DNA of 35,941 nucleotides from Candidatus Obscuribacterium magneticum. Lineage in GTDB: Bacteria; Elusimicrobiota; Elusimicrobia; F11. The DNA lies in contig JAJAPZ010000022.1 in assembly GCA_020523905.1 (NCBI GenBank), positions 1 to 35,941 of the forward strand, written 5' to 3'. Shown one piece after another: positions 25,187 to 35,941 of the stretch; position 1 is the stretch's first letter, and each line of letters begins with the position of its first letter. The notes beneath the pieces were generated by a model that ran no database searches, was not told where the DNA came from, and saw nothing but the letters and a program-made list of their open reading frames with translations. The translations under genes were made by a program, and so were the position numbers.

Positions 25187-25748
25187 AAGCATCGTCACCG
25201 AGGCCTTGAAGCGGTCCAGCACGGTCTTGTCCAAACTGGCCGAACAAGCCGGTAAAATTGCCGGCATCGCGGATGTCCTGCTGGAGGCGTATCAGCGCGG
25301 CAACAAGATGGTCCTCTTTGGCAATGGCGGCAGCGCCGCCGACGCGCAGCATCTGGCGGCGGAGATGGTGTGCGCCTACGCCAACCGGAAAAGGAAGAGC
25401 CTGCCCGCCCTGGCTTTGACGACGGATACCTCCGCCCTGACCGCCATCGGCAATGATTTCGGCTTTGAACACGTTTTTTCCCGGCAGGTGGAGTCCTTGG
25501 TCAATCCCGGCGATGTGGTGATCGCCATCTCGACCAGCGGCCATTCGCCGAATGTCCTGCGAGGCGCCGAAGCCGCGCGGACAAAGAAGGCCGTCGTTGT
25601 GGGCTTGACCGGAGAATCAGGCGGCCCGCTTAAAGATATCTGTGATTATTGTGTCTGCGTCCCCGCCAAGGAAACAGCGCGAATCCAAGAAGGCCACATC
25701 GCCGTGGGGCATATTCTCTGCTCGATCATCGAACAGGCCGCGGTTTGA
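25161..25748 (+). CDS. gmhA: Sedoheptulose-7-phosphate isomerase
   Basis: SIS-domain isomerase making D-glycero-D-manno-heptose 7-phosphate, the first step to ADP-heptose for the LPS inner core. 195 residues from the ATG at 25161, which gives the normal family length; a longer frame from 25101 would only add accC-shadow sequence. Motifs: KMVLFGNGGSAADAQHLAAEMV, ALTTDTSALTAIGNDFGFEHVFSRQV, AISTSGHSPNVL, VGLTGESGGPL, and the metal-site region IQEGHIAVGHILCSIIE. DiaA-like regulators share the fold, but the adjacent heptose adenylyltransferase supports GmhA. Confidence 0.94.
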
Positions 25749-25754
25749 CGTATC

Positions 25755-26228
25755 TTGAAAACCAAAAAGATTCTTTCATGGTCTGCCCTTCGCCAGAAAC
25801 TTCAAGCCGCCCGGCGCCGGGGAAAAAAGATCGTCTTCACCAACGGCTGTTTCGATTTGCTCCATATCGGCCACATGAAGGTTTTTGCCCAGTGTAAAAA
25901 GTGGGGCGATCTGTTGGTCGTGGGCTTAAATTCGGACCGCTCCGTGAAGCGCCTCAAAGGGCCGAAGAGGCCGCTGGTCGCCGAGAAGGAGCGGGCGGCC
26001 CTGGTGGCCTCCCTTGCGGATGTTGATTTTGTCGCCCTTTTTCCGCAGGACACGCCGGCGGCCCTCGTCCGATTGGTCAGGCCGGATGTCTTGGTGAAAG
26101 GAGGCGATTGGGCGGCCGGCCAGATTGTCGGAAAAGACGTCGCCAAAAAGGTTGTCCGGATACCTCTCGTCAAGGGCCGTTCGACATCGAATTTAATCCG
26201 CCTCATTGTTAAGCGGTATGCCCGTTAG
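25755..26228 (+). CDS. D-glycero-beta-D-manno-heptose 1-phosphate adenylyltransferase (HldE C-terminal type)
   Basis: Nucleotidyltransferase that adenylates heptose-1-phosphate to ADP-heptose. 157 residues, corresponding only to the C-terminal half of E. coli HldE (RfaE domain II). Motifs: IVFTNGCFDLLHIGHMKVF (HxGH signature), VVGLNSDRSVKRLKGPKRPL, ALFPQDTPAALVRLVRPDVLVKGGDW and the end VKGRSTSNLIRLI. TTG start six bases after gmhA. The ribokinase-like partner (HldA/domain I) is absent here and must be encoded elsewhere if the pathway is complete. Confidence 0.95.
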   Translation: MKTKKILSWSALRQKLQAARRRGKKIVFTNGCFDLLHIGHMKVFAQCKKWGDLLVVGLNSDRSVKRLKGPKRPLVAEKERAALVASLADVDFVALFPQDTPAALVRLVRPDVLVKGGDWAAGQIVGKDVAKKVVRIPLVKGRSTSNLIRLIVKRYAR

Positions 26229-26643
26229 GAAAAGGGGGCCAGACCGGATAGACCCCAAGACGGCCCGGCTCTTGGATGCTAACCTCAACCGGGCGCGCGA
26301 AGGCATCCGGGTGGTGGAGGATGCGGCGCGCTTTCTCTGGGATGACAAGGCACTTTTTCGACGATGGCGTTCGTTGCGCCATCGCCTGCATCACGCAACG
26401 GCCCTTCGGCATCGGGCCTTGATACAGGCCCGGGACAGCCGGCGGGATCCGGGGCGCTTGATGGCGGAAGGAAAACGGTGCTCGGTCAGCGATATCGTTT
26501 TTGCGAACGCACGGCGGGCTCAGGAAGCGGTTCGGGTGTTGGAGGAATACAGCAAACTTTTTTCGCCAACCACCTCGGTAGAACTCAAGGCGATTCGTTA
26601 TCAACTGTACGTCGAAGAAAAGAGGTTGTCGAAAAAGTTTTAA
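26218..26643 (+). CDS. thiD2: ThiD2-type hydroxymethylpyrimidine phosphate kinase domain protein
   Basis: Predicted HMP-phosphate kinase for thiamin synthesis, of the family found as an N-terminal extension of some ThiE proteins and described as a monofunctional replacement for ThiD. Here it is a free-standing protein of 141 residues (ATG 26218; a TTG at 26206 is less likely). Family pattern: RLLDANLNRAREGIRVVEDAARFLWDD, LRHRLHHA, ARDSRRDPGRL, then SVSDIVFANARRAQEAVRVLEEYSKL. The start overlaps hldE-C by 11 bases, and thiE and thiC follow. The pathway role rests on family knowledge and on these neighbours. Confidence 0.8.
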   Translation: MPVRKRGPDRIDPKTARLLDANLNRAREGIRVVEDAARFLWDDKALFRRWRSLRHRLHHATALRHRALIQARDSRRDPGRLMAEGKRCSVSDIVFANARRAQEAVRVLEEYSKLFSPTTSVELKAIRYQLYVEEKRLSKKF

Positions 26644-26647
26644 GTGC

Positions 26648-26772
26648 AACCGTCATTCCCGCGAAAGCGGGAATCCATTCCGGTGTTCACGTCCCGTTTC
26701 GACTATCGAAATTATCGACGGGACCGTTCCGTGACACGGTCCTGGATTCCCGCTTTCGCGGGAGTGACGGTT
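26648..26772. repeat. Dispersed palindromic repeat (CCCGC type), 125 bp
   Basis: Terminal arms 26648-26677 and 26743-26772 are inverted complements with one mismatch, each holding a CCCGC-gaaa-GCGGG hairpin. Inside are two further stems, gtcccg/cgggac (26691-26723) and accgt/acggt (26723-26740). It lies between thiD2 and thiE, so transcripts of the thiamin genes would carry it. The same end starts again at 35923. No THI-box (TPP riboswitch) motif was found here. Confidence 0.88.
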
Positions 26773-26795
26773 CGCCCAAACCGACAATTTAATTT

Positions 26796-29694
<2,899 letters not shown>

Positions 29695-29698
<4 letters not shown>

Positions 29699-30915
29699 AA
29701 CGTCCGATTGTTGTTATGAAATTTGGAGGGAGCTCGGTCAAAGACACCGAGCGCCTTAAGAACGCCGCGGCCCGCGTGGTGGAAACCCAGAAAGCGGGCA
29801 AGCGCGTGGTGGTGGTGGTATCCGCTCCGGGGGATATGACGGATGATCTGATTGAAAAAGCCCACAGCGTCACCCCCGACCCCGACGCCCGCGAACTCGA
29901 CATGCTCATGGCCACGGGGGAGCAGATCTCGATTGCTCTTCTTTGCATGGCGGTCAAATCGATGGGGGTTGAAGCGATATCCCTGACCGGGCCCCAAGCG
30001 GGGATTCGAGCCAGTGACGTCCACACCAAAGCCCGGATCACCACCATCCGGCCCGTGAAGCTCACGAAGGAACTCAACGCGGGAAAAGTGGTGGTAGTCG
30101 CTGGTTTTCAGGGGCTCAACACCAAAGAAGATATCGTTACCTTGGGGCGGGGGGGGTCGGATTTGACCGCGGTGGCCCTGGCGGCGGCCCTCAAAAGCGA
30201 CGTTTGTGAGATTTACACCGATGTCATCGGGGTCTTTACCGCCGACCCGCGGATCGTCCCTGAGGCGGAAAAAATCGATCACATTTCGTATGATGAAATG
30301 CTTGAATTAGCCGGTTCGGGAGCGCAGGTGATGCAGGCGCGCTCCATCGAAGTGGCGAAAAAATATGGGGTGAAAGTACACGTGAAATCAAGTCTTGAAA
30401 GAAAAGAAGGCACCATCATCGGTCAAAGCGGCAACGAGATGGAGGCGCCGGTTGTCTCCGGCGTCGCCTACGATAAAAATGAGGCCCGCCTGTCCATCGT
30501 CGATGTTCCGGATCGTCCGGGCGTGGCTGCCACCGTCTTCGGCGCCTTGGCCAAGGACAATATCAATGTCGACATGATCATTCAGTCCTCCGCGCAAGAA
30601 GGGAAAAACGACATTTCCTTCACCGTCTCCCGCACGGATGTGAAGCGGGCGATGCTCCTTCTTGAATCGGTGAGAGAGAAATTGGGGGCGCGAGCGGTCG
30701 TGGCCGATGAGGGCATCGCCAAGGTGTCCATCATCGGCGTCGGGATGCGAAGCCACCCCGGTGTGGCCGCGAAAATGTTTCAGAGCCTGGCGGAGGCCGG
30801 GATCAATATCGAAATGATTTCCACATCGGAAATCAAGATTGCCTGTGTCATCCCTGAATCGGAGGGGCCCAGGGCGATCAAGCTGCTTCATAAGGCGTTT
30901 GGATTGGGGAAATGA
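29695..30915 (+). CDS. lysC: Aspartate kinase
   Basis: Phosphorylates aspartate, the entry step for lysine, threonine, methionine and isoleucine. 406 residues, the monofunctional form: VMKFGGSSVKDTERL at the N-terminus, ATGEQISIALL, AGFQGLNTKEDIVTLGRGGSDLTAVALA, YTDVIGVFTADPRIVPEA, ELAGSGAQVMQARSIEVA, then two ACT domains (about 265-335 and 345-406: SIVDVPDRPGVAATVFG, VSIIGVGMRSHPGVAAKMF) that normally give feedback control by lysine or threonine. A G8 run (30149-30156) in codons for RGGS is in frame here. Overlaps thrB and cimA by four bases each. Confidence 0.98.
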
Positions 30916-32525
30916 TCGCACCGCCCGTCAAGCTTTTTGACACGACCTTGCGCGATGGCGCGCAGGGTGAGGGGATCTCTATTTCCGTTGAGGACAAACT
31001 GAAGATCGCGGAAGTATTGGACGATCTCGGGATCCATTACATCGAAGGGGGCTGGCCGGGATCCAATCCCAAGGACGATCTTTTTTTCCAGCGCGCCAGG
31101 AAGGAGTTAAAACTGAAAAATGCGACGCTGGTGGCCTTCGCCAGCACCCGGCGAAAGGGGGTCCGGGCCGCGCAGGATGAGGGACTCCGGCGCCTTCTGG
31201 CGGCGGGAACGCCGGCGGTGTGCGTATTCGGAAAAAGTTGGGATTCCCATGTCGTTCATGCGCTCAGAGCCTCTCTCACGGAGAATCTATCGATGATCCG
31301 GGACACGGTGTCGTATTTGAAATCGAAGAAGCGCCAGGTCATTTATGATGCCGAGCACTTTTTTGACGGGTTTCGGGCCCATCCCGATTATGCCCTGGCC
31401 ACCGTTAGGGCCGCGGCCGAGGCGGGAGCCGATAACATCAGCTTGTGCGACACCAATGGCGGCTGTTTGCCGAGAGACATCACGGCGATTGTGAGGCAGG
31501 TCCGGCTTCGCTTTCCGACCGTGGCCTTCGGAATCCATGTGCACAACGATTCCCATTGCGCCGTGGCCAATTCCCTGGCGGCCGTGGAAGAGGGGGTGGT
31601 TCTCGTTCAAGGGACGTTGAATGGCTATGGGGAGCGGTGCGGGAACGCCAATTTGGGCTCCATCATCGCCAATTTGAAGCTTAAGATGGAGATTCCGTGC
31701 ATCACGGATGAGCAGATGCGCTTTCTCACCGAGGCGAGCCGCACGATTGATGAGTTGGCCAACGTTGTCCCGCATGATAACATGCCTTATGTGGGGAATT
31801 CCGCCTTCGCCCATAAAGGGGGGGTTCACGTTTCGGCGGTTTTGCGTTCGGCCAGTTACGAGCACGTCGACCCCGCCAGGGTCGGCAACAAAAGGCGGAT
31901 TCTTATCTCGGAATTGTCGGGGAAGGCCAGCGTCATGACCAAGGCGGCCGAGTTGAACGTGGATTTCCGTCGCGATTCCGAAGCGGTCTCCAAAATTTTG
32001 ACGCTCGTCAAGCAAAAGGAACACAAAGGATTTCAATACGAGGCGGCAGAGGGCTCCTTCGCGCTCCTCATGGAAGAGGCCCTGGGGAAACGGCGTCCCT
32101 TTTTTGAGTTGCTGGGTTTTCGGGTCGTGGTGGAAAGGGCCAGCGGCAACGGCACCATGGTGTCGGAGGCCACCTTGAAGATCAAGGTCGGGGAGCGGGT
32201 GAAACACACGGTGGCCGAAGGCAGCGGCCCCGTGGATGCCCTCGACAAGGCTTTGCGCACGGCCTTGAAAGAGTTTTATCCTCAGGTGAAGGAGATGTCG
32301 TTGATGGATTTTAAGGTGCGGGTTATCAATGCCCAGGCGGGAACGGGGGCCCGCGTGCGGGTGTTGATTAATTCACGCGATTCGAAGTCGGAATGGGGGA
32401 CGGTGGGCGTGTCCGGAAATATAATTGAGGCGTCCTGGCAGGCCTTGGTGGATGCGGTCGATTACAAATTGTTCTCGGATAACAAGAAGTCATTCTTGGT
32501 TCGCCGCCGGCGGGTGAGGGGATAA
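30912..32525 (+). CDS. cimA: (R)-citramalate synthase
   Basis: Condenses pyruvate and acetyl-CoA to citramalate, the threonine-independent route to 2-oxobutyrate and isoleucine. 537 residues: TIM barrel with LFDTTLRDGAQGEGISISVEDKLKIAE, YIEGGWPGSNPKD, DAEHFFDGF, SLCDTNGGCLP, IHVHNDSHCAVANS (metal HxH), QGTLNGYGERCGNANL, and FAHKGGVHVSAV, then a regulatory domain (about 400-537) as in LeuA/CimA. IEGGWPGSNPKD and the C-terminal GERVKHTVAEGSGPVDALDKALRTAL support CimA over LeuA. Placed between lysC (ATGA overlap) and the ilvD-like gene (two-base gap). Confidence 0.94.
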   Translation: MIAPPVKLFDTTLRDGAQGEGISISVEDKLKIAEVLDDLGIHYIEGGWPGSNPKDDLFFQRARKELKLKNATLVAFASTRRKGVRAAQDEGLRRLLAAGTPAVCVFGKSWDSHVVHALRASLTENLSMIRDTVSYLKSKKRQVIYDAEHFFDGFRAHPDYALATVRAAAEAGADNISLCDTNGGCLPRDITAIVRQVRLRFPTVAFGIHVHNDSHCAVANSLAAVEEGVVLVQGTLNGYGERCGNANLGSIIANLKLKMEIPCITDEQMRFLTEASRTIDELANVVPHDNMPYVGNSAFAHKGGVHVSAVLRSASYEHVDPARVGNKRRILISELSGKASVMTKAAELNVDFRRDSEAVSKILTLVKQKEHKGFQYEAAEGSFALLMEEALGKRRPFFELLGFRVVVERASGNGTMVSEATLKIKVGERVKHTVAEGSGPVDALDKALRTALKEFYPQVKEMSLMDFKVRVINAQAGTGARVRVLINSRDSKSEWGTVGVSGNIIEASWQALVDAVDYKLFSDNKKSFLVRRRRVRG

Positions 32526-32527
32526 TC

Positions 32528-34202
32528 ATGTCTTTGGATATTCGTTTTCGACCGGAAGGGGCGCTTCTGCGGACCTATTTGACGGCGGCGGGCATCGGCC
32601 CGGACGCTTTTCACAAGCCGATGATCGGTGTTGTGACGGTGTCGACGCAGATGTTTTCGGAACAGCCGGATGCCCGGGATTTGGGCGGGGCGGCCACCAA
32701 TGGCGTGGAGTCCGCCGGCGGTATTGCCGTGCGCTGGGACACGCAGCGCTCGCCGGATTTGATGGCCTGGGGCCACGCCGAAGGCTACAGCTTTGCGTGG
32801 CGGGATCAGCTGGCCGATCTGATCGAAAGCTGGACGCGCCAGCAGTCCTTGGACGGGCTGGTTCTGGTCGGCGATGCGCCGGAATCGTTGGTCGGCATGG
32901 CCATGGCAGCCACGCGTTTAAACATGCCGGCTTTGATGGTAACCACGGGGCCCCGGCGGTGGGAATATGCCCACGGCCAGGACGCGGACAACAGCCAGAA
33001 GAAGGTTTTTTCGGATCCGTTTGAGCTTCTGACAGAAACGCTCTTTAAGAACAATAAGAACAAGAGGAAAGGGGAGGGGAACGCCTCCGTCGATTGGTTC
33101 CGCGGGTGTCTTCTGGCCCCGGATGACCACGCCGAAAACGCCGTCGATTTGATCTTGGAAGCGCTGGGCGTTTGTCTGCCGGGGATGGCGACAACCCCCG
33201 TTCAATCCGCGAAGCGGCACGAATTGGCCTATCAATCGGGGCAGCGAATGATCAGCCTGGTTAAGGCCGGGCCCACGTTCCGCCGGATCCTGTCCCAAAA
33301 CGCCTTTATGAACGCCATTCGTCTGAACGCCGCCTTGGGTGGGACCGTCGATGTTTGTGTTCACTTGATGGCTTTGGCGCATGAGGCCGGGTTCAGTCTG
33401 AGTCTGGATTTGTTTGACCGGATCGCCCGCGAAACGCCCCAGGTGTGTCGTTTGGGGGGGGGTGGGGATCGGCGAGGCCCATCGGATCGACGAGCTTGAT
33501 GAAGCGGGCGGGGTCTGGGCGGTGATGCACACGTTCAAAGAGAACGTGCAGCCGACCGCCATGGTCCATGGCCGGGGAGCGTCGGAGATGGCGCGGACGA
33601 CGCCGGTAAAAGATTCAAGTGTGATTTCGACGCGCAAGCCTTATCGGAAAGAAAGCGGGATCGGCGTTTTGCGGGGAAATTTTGCCACCAATGGAGCGGT
33701 TTTCCTTCTCAATCAGGTGTTGCCGAGCCTGCAGGTCTTCCGGGGGCCGGCGGCGGTTTTTGAACATGAGATTGAAGCGGCAACCGCCTTGAATAACGGG
33801 AAGGTGAAAAAGGGATCGATCTTGGTGATTCGCGGGCAGGGCCCGCGCGGGGGCCCCGGACTCCTTAAGCTGCGGATTTTGCCGGCCCTTCTCCAAGCCC
33901 GGGGTTGGAACAACTTGATCCCCTTGTTAACCGATGGACGCCTGCCCGATAGTCCAGCGGGCCTGTTCATCAGCTTGGTCTCTCCCGAAGGGGCGATGGC
34001 GGGACCCTTGGCGATTTTGAAAGACGGGGATGTCGTGGATATTGATATCTCGAATCGACAGCTCGGTTTGCGGCTGACGGACACGGATATCAAGGTTCGG
34101 CTCGCCCGCTGGCAGGCGCCGGAGCCGAAGGTGAGGCAAGGCTTTTTGGATCGTTATTCTCGGTCGGTGTCGGAAGTTCACGAAGGAGCGGTGCTGAAGT
34201 AA
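32528..34202 (+). pseudogene. IlvD/Edd-superfamily (dihydroxy-acid dehydratase-like) gene, active site lost, one frameshift
   Basis: The position between cimA and ilvB is where dihydroxy-acid dehydratase is expected, and the fold is recognisable throughout: FHKPMIGVV, DGLVLV...GMAMAATRLNMPALMVTTGP, LEALGVCLPG, ALGGTVDVCVHLMALAHEAG, DELDEAGGV, VLRGNF, GPRGGPG, SPEGAMAGPLAILKDGDVVDIDI, ARWQAPEP. The frame breaks in a G9 run (33454-33462): 32528-33499 reads to a stop and 33414-34202 continues one base later; removing one G gives a normal-length 557-residue protein. By hand alignment to E. coli IlvD, the Cys-Asp-Lys of the CDKxxPGM signature is Ala117-Pro118-Glu119, the GSC cysteine is Ala197, and DGRFSGGTSG is DGRLPDSPAG. 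It is thus either a decaying gene or a non-catalytic paralogue. Start and stop keep two-base gaps to both neighbours (taatcATG twice). Confidence 0.85.
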
Positions 34203-34204
34203 TC

Positions 34205-35917
34205 ATGGAAATGACAGGGGCACAAATCGTTGTTGAATCACTCATCCGGGAAAATGTGACCCATGTGTTTGGGATTCCGGGAGGGGTGATCCTGCCGATT
34301 TTCGATGCGTTGTACGGCTCGAAGCTCAAGATGGTTTTGACCCGCCATGAGCAGGGTGCCGCTCACATGGCGGATGGCTACGCCCGCTCGACAGGCCGGG
34401 TGGGGGTTTGCGTGGCGACCTCGGGCCCCGGAGCGACCAATTTGACCACGGGGCTCGCCACCGCCAACATGGATTCCATTCCCATTGTGGCCATCACCGG
34501 CCAGGTTCATACGGAGTTGATTGGCAACGACGCCTTCCAGGAAGCCGATGCCACCGGCGTGACGCGCCCCGTCACCAAGCACAATTTCATGGTGAAGGAT
34601 GTGAAAGATCTATCGCGGGTGATCCGTGAGGCCTTTTTGCTGGCGCGGACCGGACGCACCGGCCCCGTGCACGTGGATGTTCCGGTTGACGTTCAGAAGG
34701 CCAAGACGGAATTTGTCTGGCCGGGGACGGTGAAGATCCGCTCCTACAATCCCAAGACCGTGGGGCACCCGAAACAGATTCAGAAGGCGGTTCAGTTGAT
34801 CAACAAGGCGGAGAGGCCCCTTCTTTACATCGGCGGCGGAGCGATTCTCTCCGGTGCGAGCGAAGAAATACGTGCCTTATCGGAAAAAGCGCAAATTCCG
34901 GTGACGCATACCCTGATGGCGAACGGGGCTTTTCCTTATGAACATCCAAATTATGTAGGGATTCTCGGGATGCATGGAAAGTATTCGGCCAATCAGGCCA
35001 TGCAAAATTGCGACGTGCTTGTGGCGTGCGGGGCCCGGTTTGACGACAGGGTCACCGGGAATGTCAATGCGTTCTCGCGGCATTCGAAAAAGATCCATAT
35101 CGACATTGACCCCACCAATATCAGCAAAACGGTGCGGGCCGATGTGCCGATTGTGGGTGATTTGAAAGGTGTTCTCAAAAACATGCTGGACGACGTCAAG
35201 TCGGCGAAGCACGAGGCGTGGCGAAAACAAATCCAGGAATGGGAAGCCAAGCATCCCTTGACGATCAAGCCCAATGCCACGACCCTTCAGCCGCAGTATT
35301 TAATTCAGACCCTTCATCGGATAACAAAAGGCGAGGCCATTGTGTCCACCGGGGTGGGGCAAAACCAGATGTGGACGATGCAATGGTATCAATGCATGAC
35401 CCCGCGCAGCTTCTTGACCTCCGGCGGCCTCGGAACCATGGGGTACGGCTTTCCGGCGGCCATCGGGGCCAAGTTTGGGAATCCCGATCGTCCCGTTGTT
35501 TGCATCGACGGAGATGGATCGTTCCAGATGACCATGACCGAAATGGCGACAGCTGTACACGAAGGGATCAAGGTGATCGTCATCGTGCTCAACAATTATT
35601 CTCTCGGCATGGTGCGTCAGTGGCAGGAGCTCTTTTACAAGGGCCGGTTCTCGGCCTCGGACCTATTGGCCATGCACGGAAATGACAAAGATAAAAGCAA
35701 GTTAACGTATATCCCGGACTTCATAAAGTGGGCCGAGGCCTACGGGGTTAAAGGGATTCGCGTCACGAAGAACGAGGAAATCGAAGACGCGCTCAAAGAA
35801 GCGCTGGCGGCCAAGACCTCGGTGATCATCGAAGCGATGGTGGCTCCGGAGGAGAAGGTGTTTCCGATGGTGCCCGGAGGCGCCAGCCTCGATGACATCA
35901 TCGTCGATATGGCGTAA
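34205..35917 (+). CDS. ilvB: Acetolactate synthase large subunit
   Basis: TPP-dependent enzyme condensing two pyruvates, or pyruvate plus 2-oxobutyrate, for valine, leucine and isoleucine synthesis. 570 residues: N-terminal TPP domain with VFGIPGGVILPIFDALY and RHEQGAAHMADGYAR (catalytic Glu49), ATSGPGATNLTTGLA, DAFQEADATGVTRPVTKHNF, PVHVDVPVDVQ; the FAD/middle domain RPLLYIGGGAILSGA; and the C-terminal TPP/Mg motif GDGSFQMTMTEMATAV...NNYSLGMVRQWQELF. All key residues present. No ilvN small subunit is seen before the window ends; the next 24 bases enter a repeat. Confidence 0.98.
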   Translation: MEMTGAQIVVESLIRENVTHVFGIPGGVILPIFDALYGSKLKMVLTRHEQGAAHMADGYARSTGRVGVCVATSGPGATNLTTGLATANMDSIPIVAITGQVHTELIGNDAFQEADATGVTRPVTKHNFMVKDVKDLSRVIREAFLLARTGRTGPVHVDVPVDVQKAKTEFVWPGTVKIRSYNPKTVGHPKQIQKAVQLINKAERPLLYIGGGAILSGASEEIRALSEKAQIPVTHTLMANGAFPYEHPNYVGILGMHGKYSANQAMQNCDVLVACGARFDDRVTGNVNAFSRHSKKIHIDIDPTNISKTVRADVPIVGDLKGVLKNMLDDVKSAKHEAWRKQIQEWEAKHPLTIKPNATTLQPQYLIQTLHRITKGEAIVSTGVGQNQMWTMQWYQCMTPRSFLTSGGLGTMGYGFPAAIGAKFGNPDRPVVCIDGDGSFQMTMTEMATAVHEGIKVIVIVLNNYSLGMVRQWQELFYKGRFSASDLLAMHGNDKDKSKLTYIPDFIKWAEAYGVKGIRVTKNEEIEDALKEALAAKTSVIIEAMVAPEEKVFPMVPGGASLDDIIVDMA

Positions 35918-35922
35918 ACCCT

Positions 35923-35941
35923 CGTCATTCCCGCGAAAGCG
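35923..35941. repeat. Start of a further CCCGC-type dispersed repeat, cut by the window edge
   Basis: cgtcattcccgcgaaagcg is identical to 26651-26669, the left arm of the repeat between thiD2 and thiE. It begins five bases after the ilvB stop, so this repeat family again sits directly at a gene end. Confidence 0.85.

Overview
This is a GC-rich (about 57-58% by eye) bacterial chromosomal window that is almost entirely coding. It points to a diderm (Gram-negative) bacterium. There are several outer-membrane beta-barrel proteins, an OmpA-domain protein, ADP-heptose (LPS core) genes, and two PorV/PorQ-family barrels beside secreted proteins with FlgD-like C-terminal domains. PorV-type barrels, GTG/TTG starts, many overlapping genes and the dispersed palindromic repeats suggest an environmental lineage such as Elusimicrobiota/Omnitrophota or a neighbouring candidate phylum. 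That placement is inference and was not tested.

Layout. (1) 1-7.5 kb, mostly plus strand: a small predicted outer-membrane protein, a fused indolepyruvate:ferredoxin oxidoreductase, a short ArgA-type acetyltransferase, metF, an OmpA-domain envelope protein and a membrane-anchored class A beta-lactamase-like hydrolase. (2) 7.5-15.6 kb, all minus strand: an envelope and secretion block with a POTRA/beta-barrel protein, a tiny secreted FlgD-like domain protein, two PorV/PorQ barrels, a zinc-protease-like protein with a C-terminal FlgD-like domain, its overlapping partner, and a GGDEF-like protein without the GGDEF motif. (3) 15.8-17.6 kb: a membrane TPR protein and a TldE/PmbA homologue. (4) 17.7-25.2 kb: shikimate genes aroE-aroC-aroK-aroB, an M24 peptidase, efp, accB and accC. 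(5) 25.1-28.8 kb: heptose genes gmhA and hldE-C, then thiamin genes thiD2-thiE-thiC. (6) 28.8-35.9 kb: thrB, lysC, cimA, a catalytically degenerate and frameshifted ilvD-like gene, and ilvB.

Regions 4-6 form a long co-oriented run with 1-26 bp overlaps or gaps at most junctions. Together they supply chorismate, malonyl-CoA, heptose, thiamin and aspartate/pyruvate-derived branched-chain amino acids. cimA with ilvB implies isoleucine made through citramalate.

The most interesting points are: (a) an IlvD/Edd-superfamily protein in the expected ilvD position that has lost the Fe-S and metal-ligand Cys-Asp-Lys and the catalytic Ser region, and carries a +1 shift in a G9 run; (b) two copies of a roughly 95-bp palindromic element in opposite orientation with a conserved core, one of which supplies the start codon and charged n-region of an outer-membrane protein's signal peptide; (c) an OmpA-domain gene whose best start by Shine-Dalgarno spacing and signal-peptide shape is ATA; (d) a PorV / FlgD-like-domain secretion neighbourhood. 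No tRNA, rRNA, CRISPR array, insertion sequence or prophage was seen, and no gene-free stretch exceeds 300 bases.
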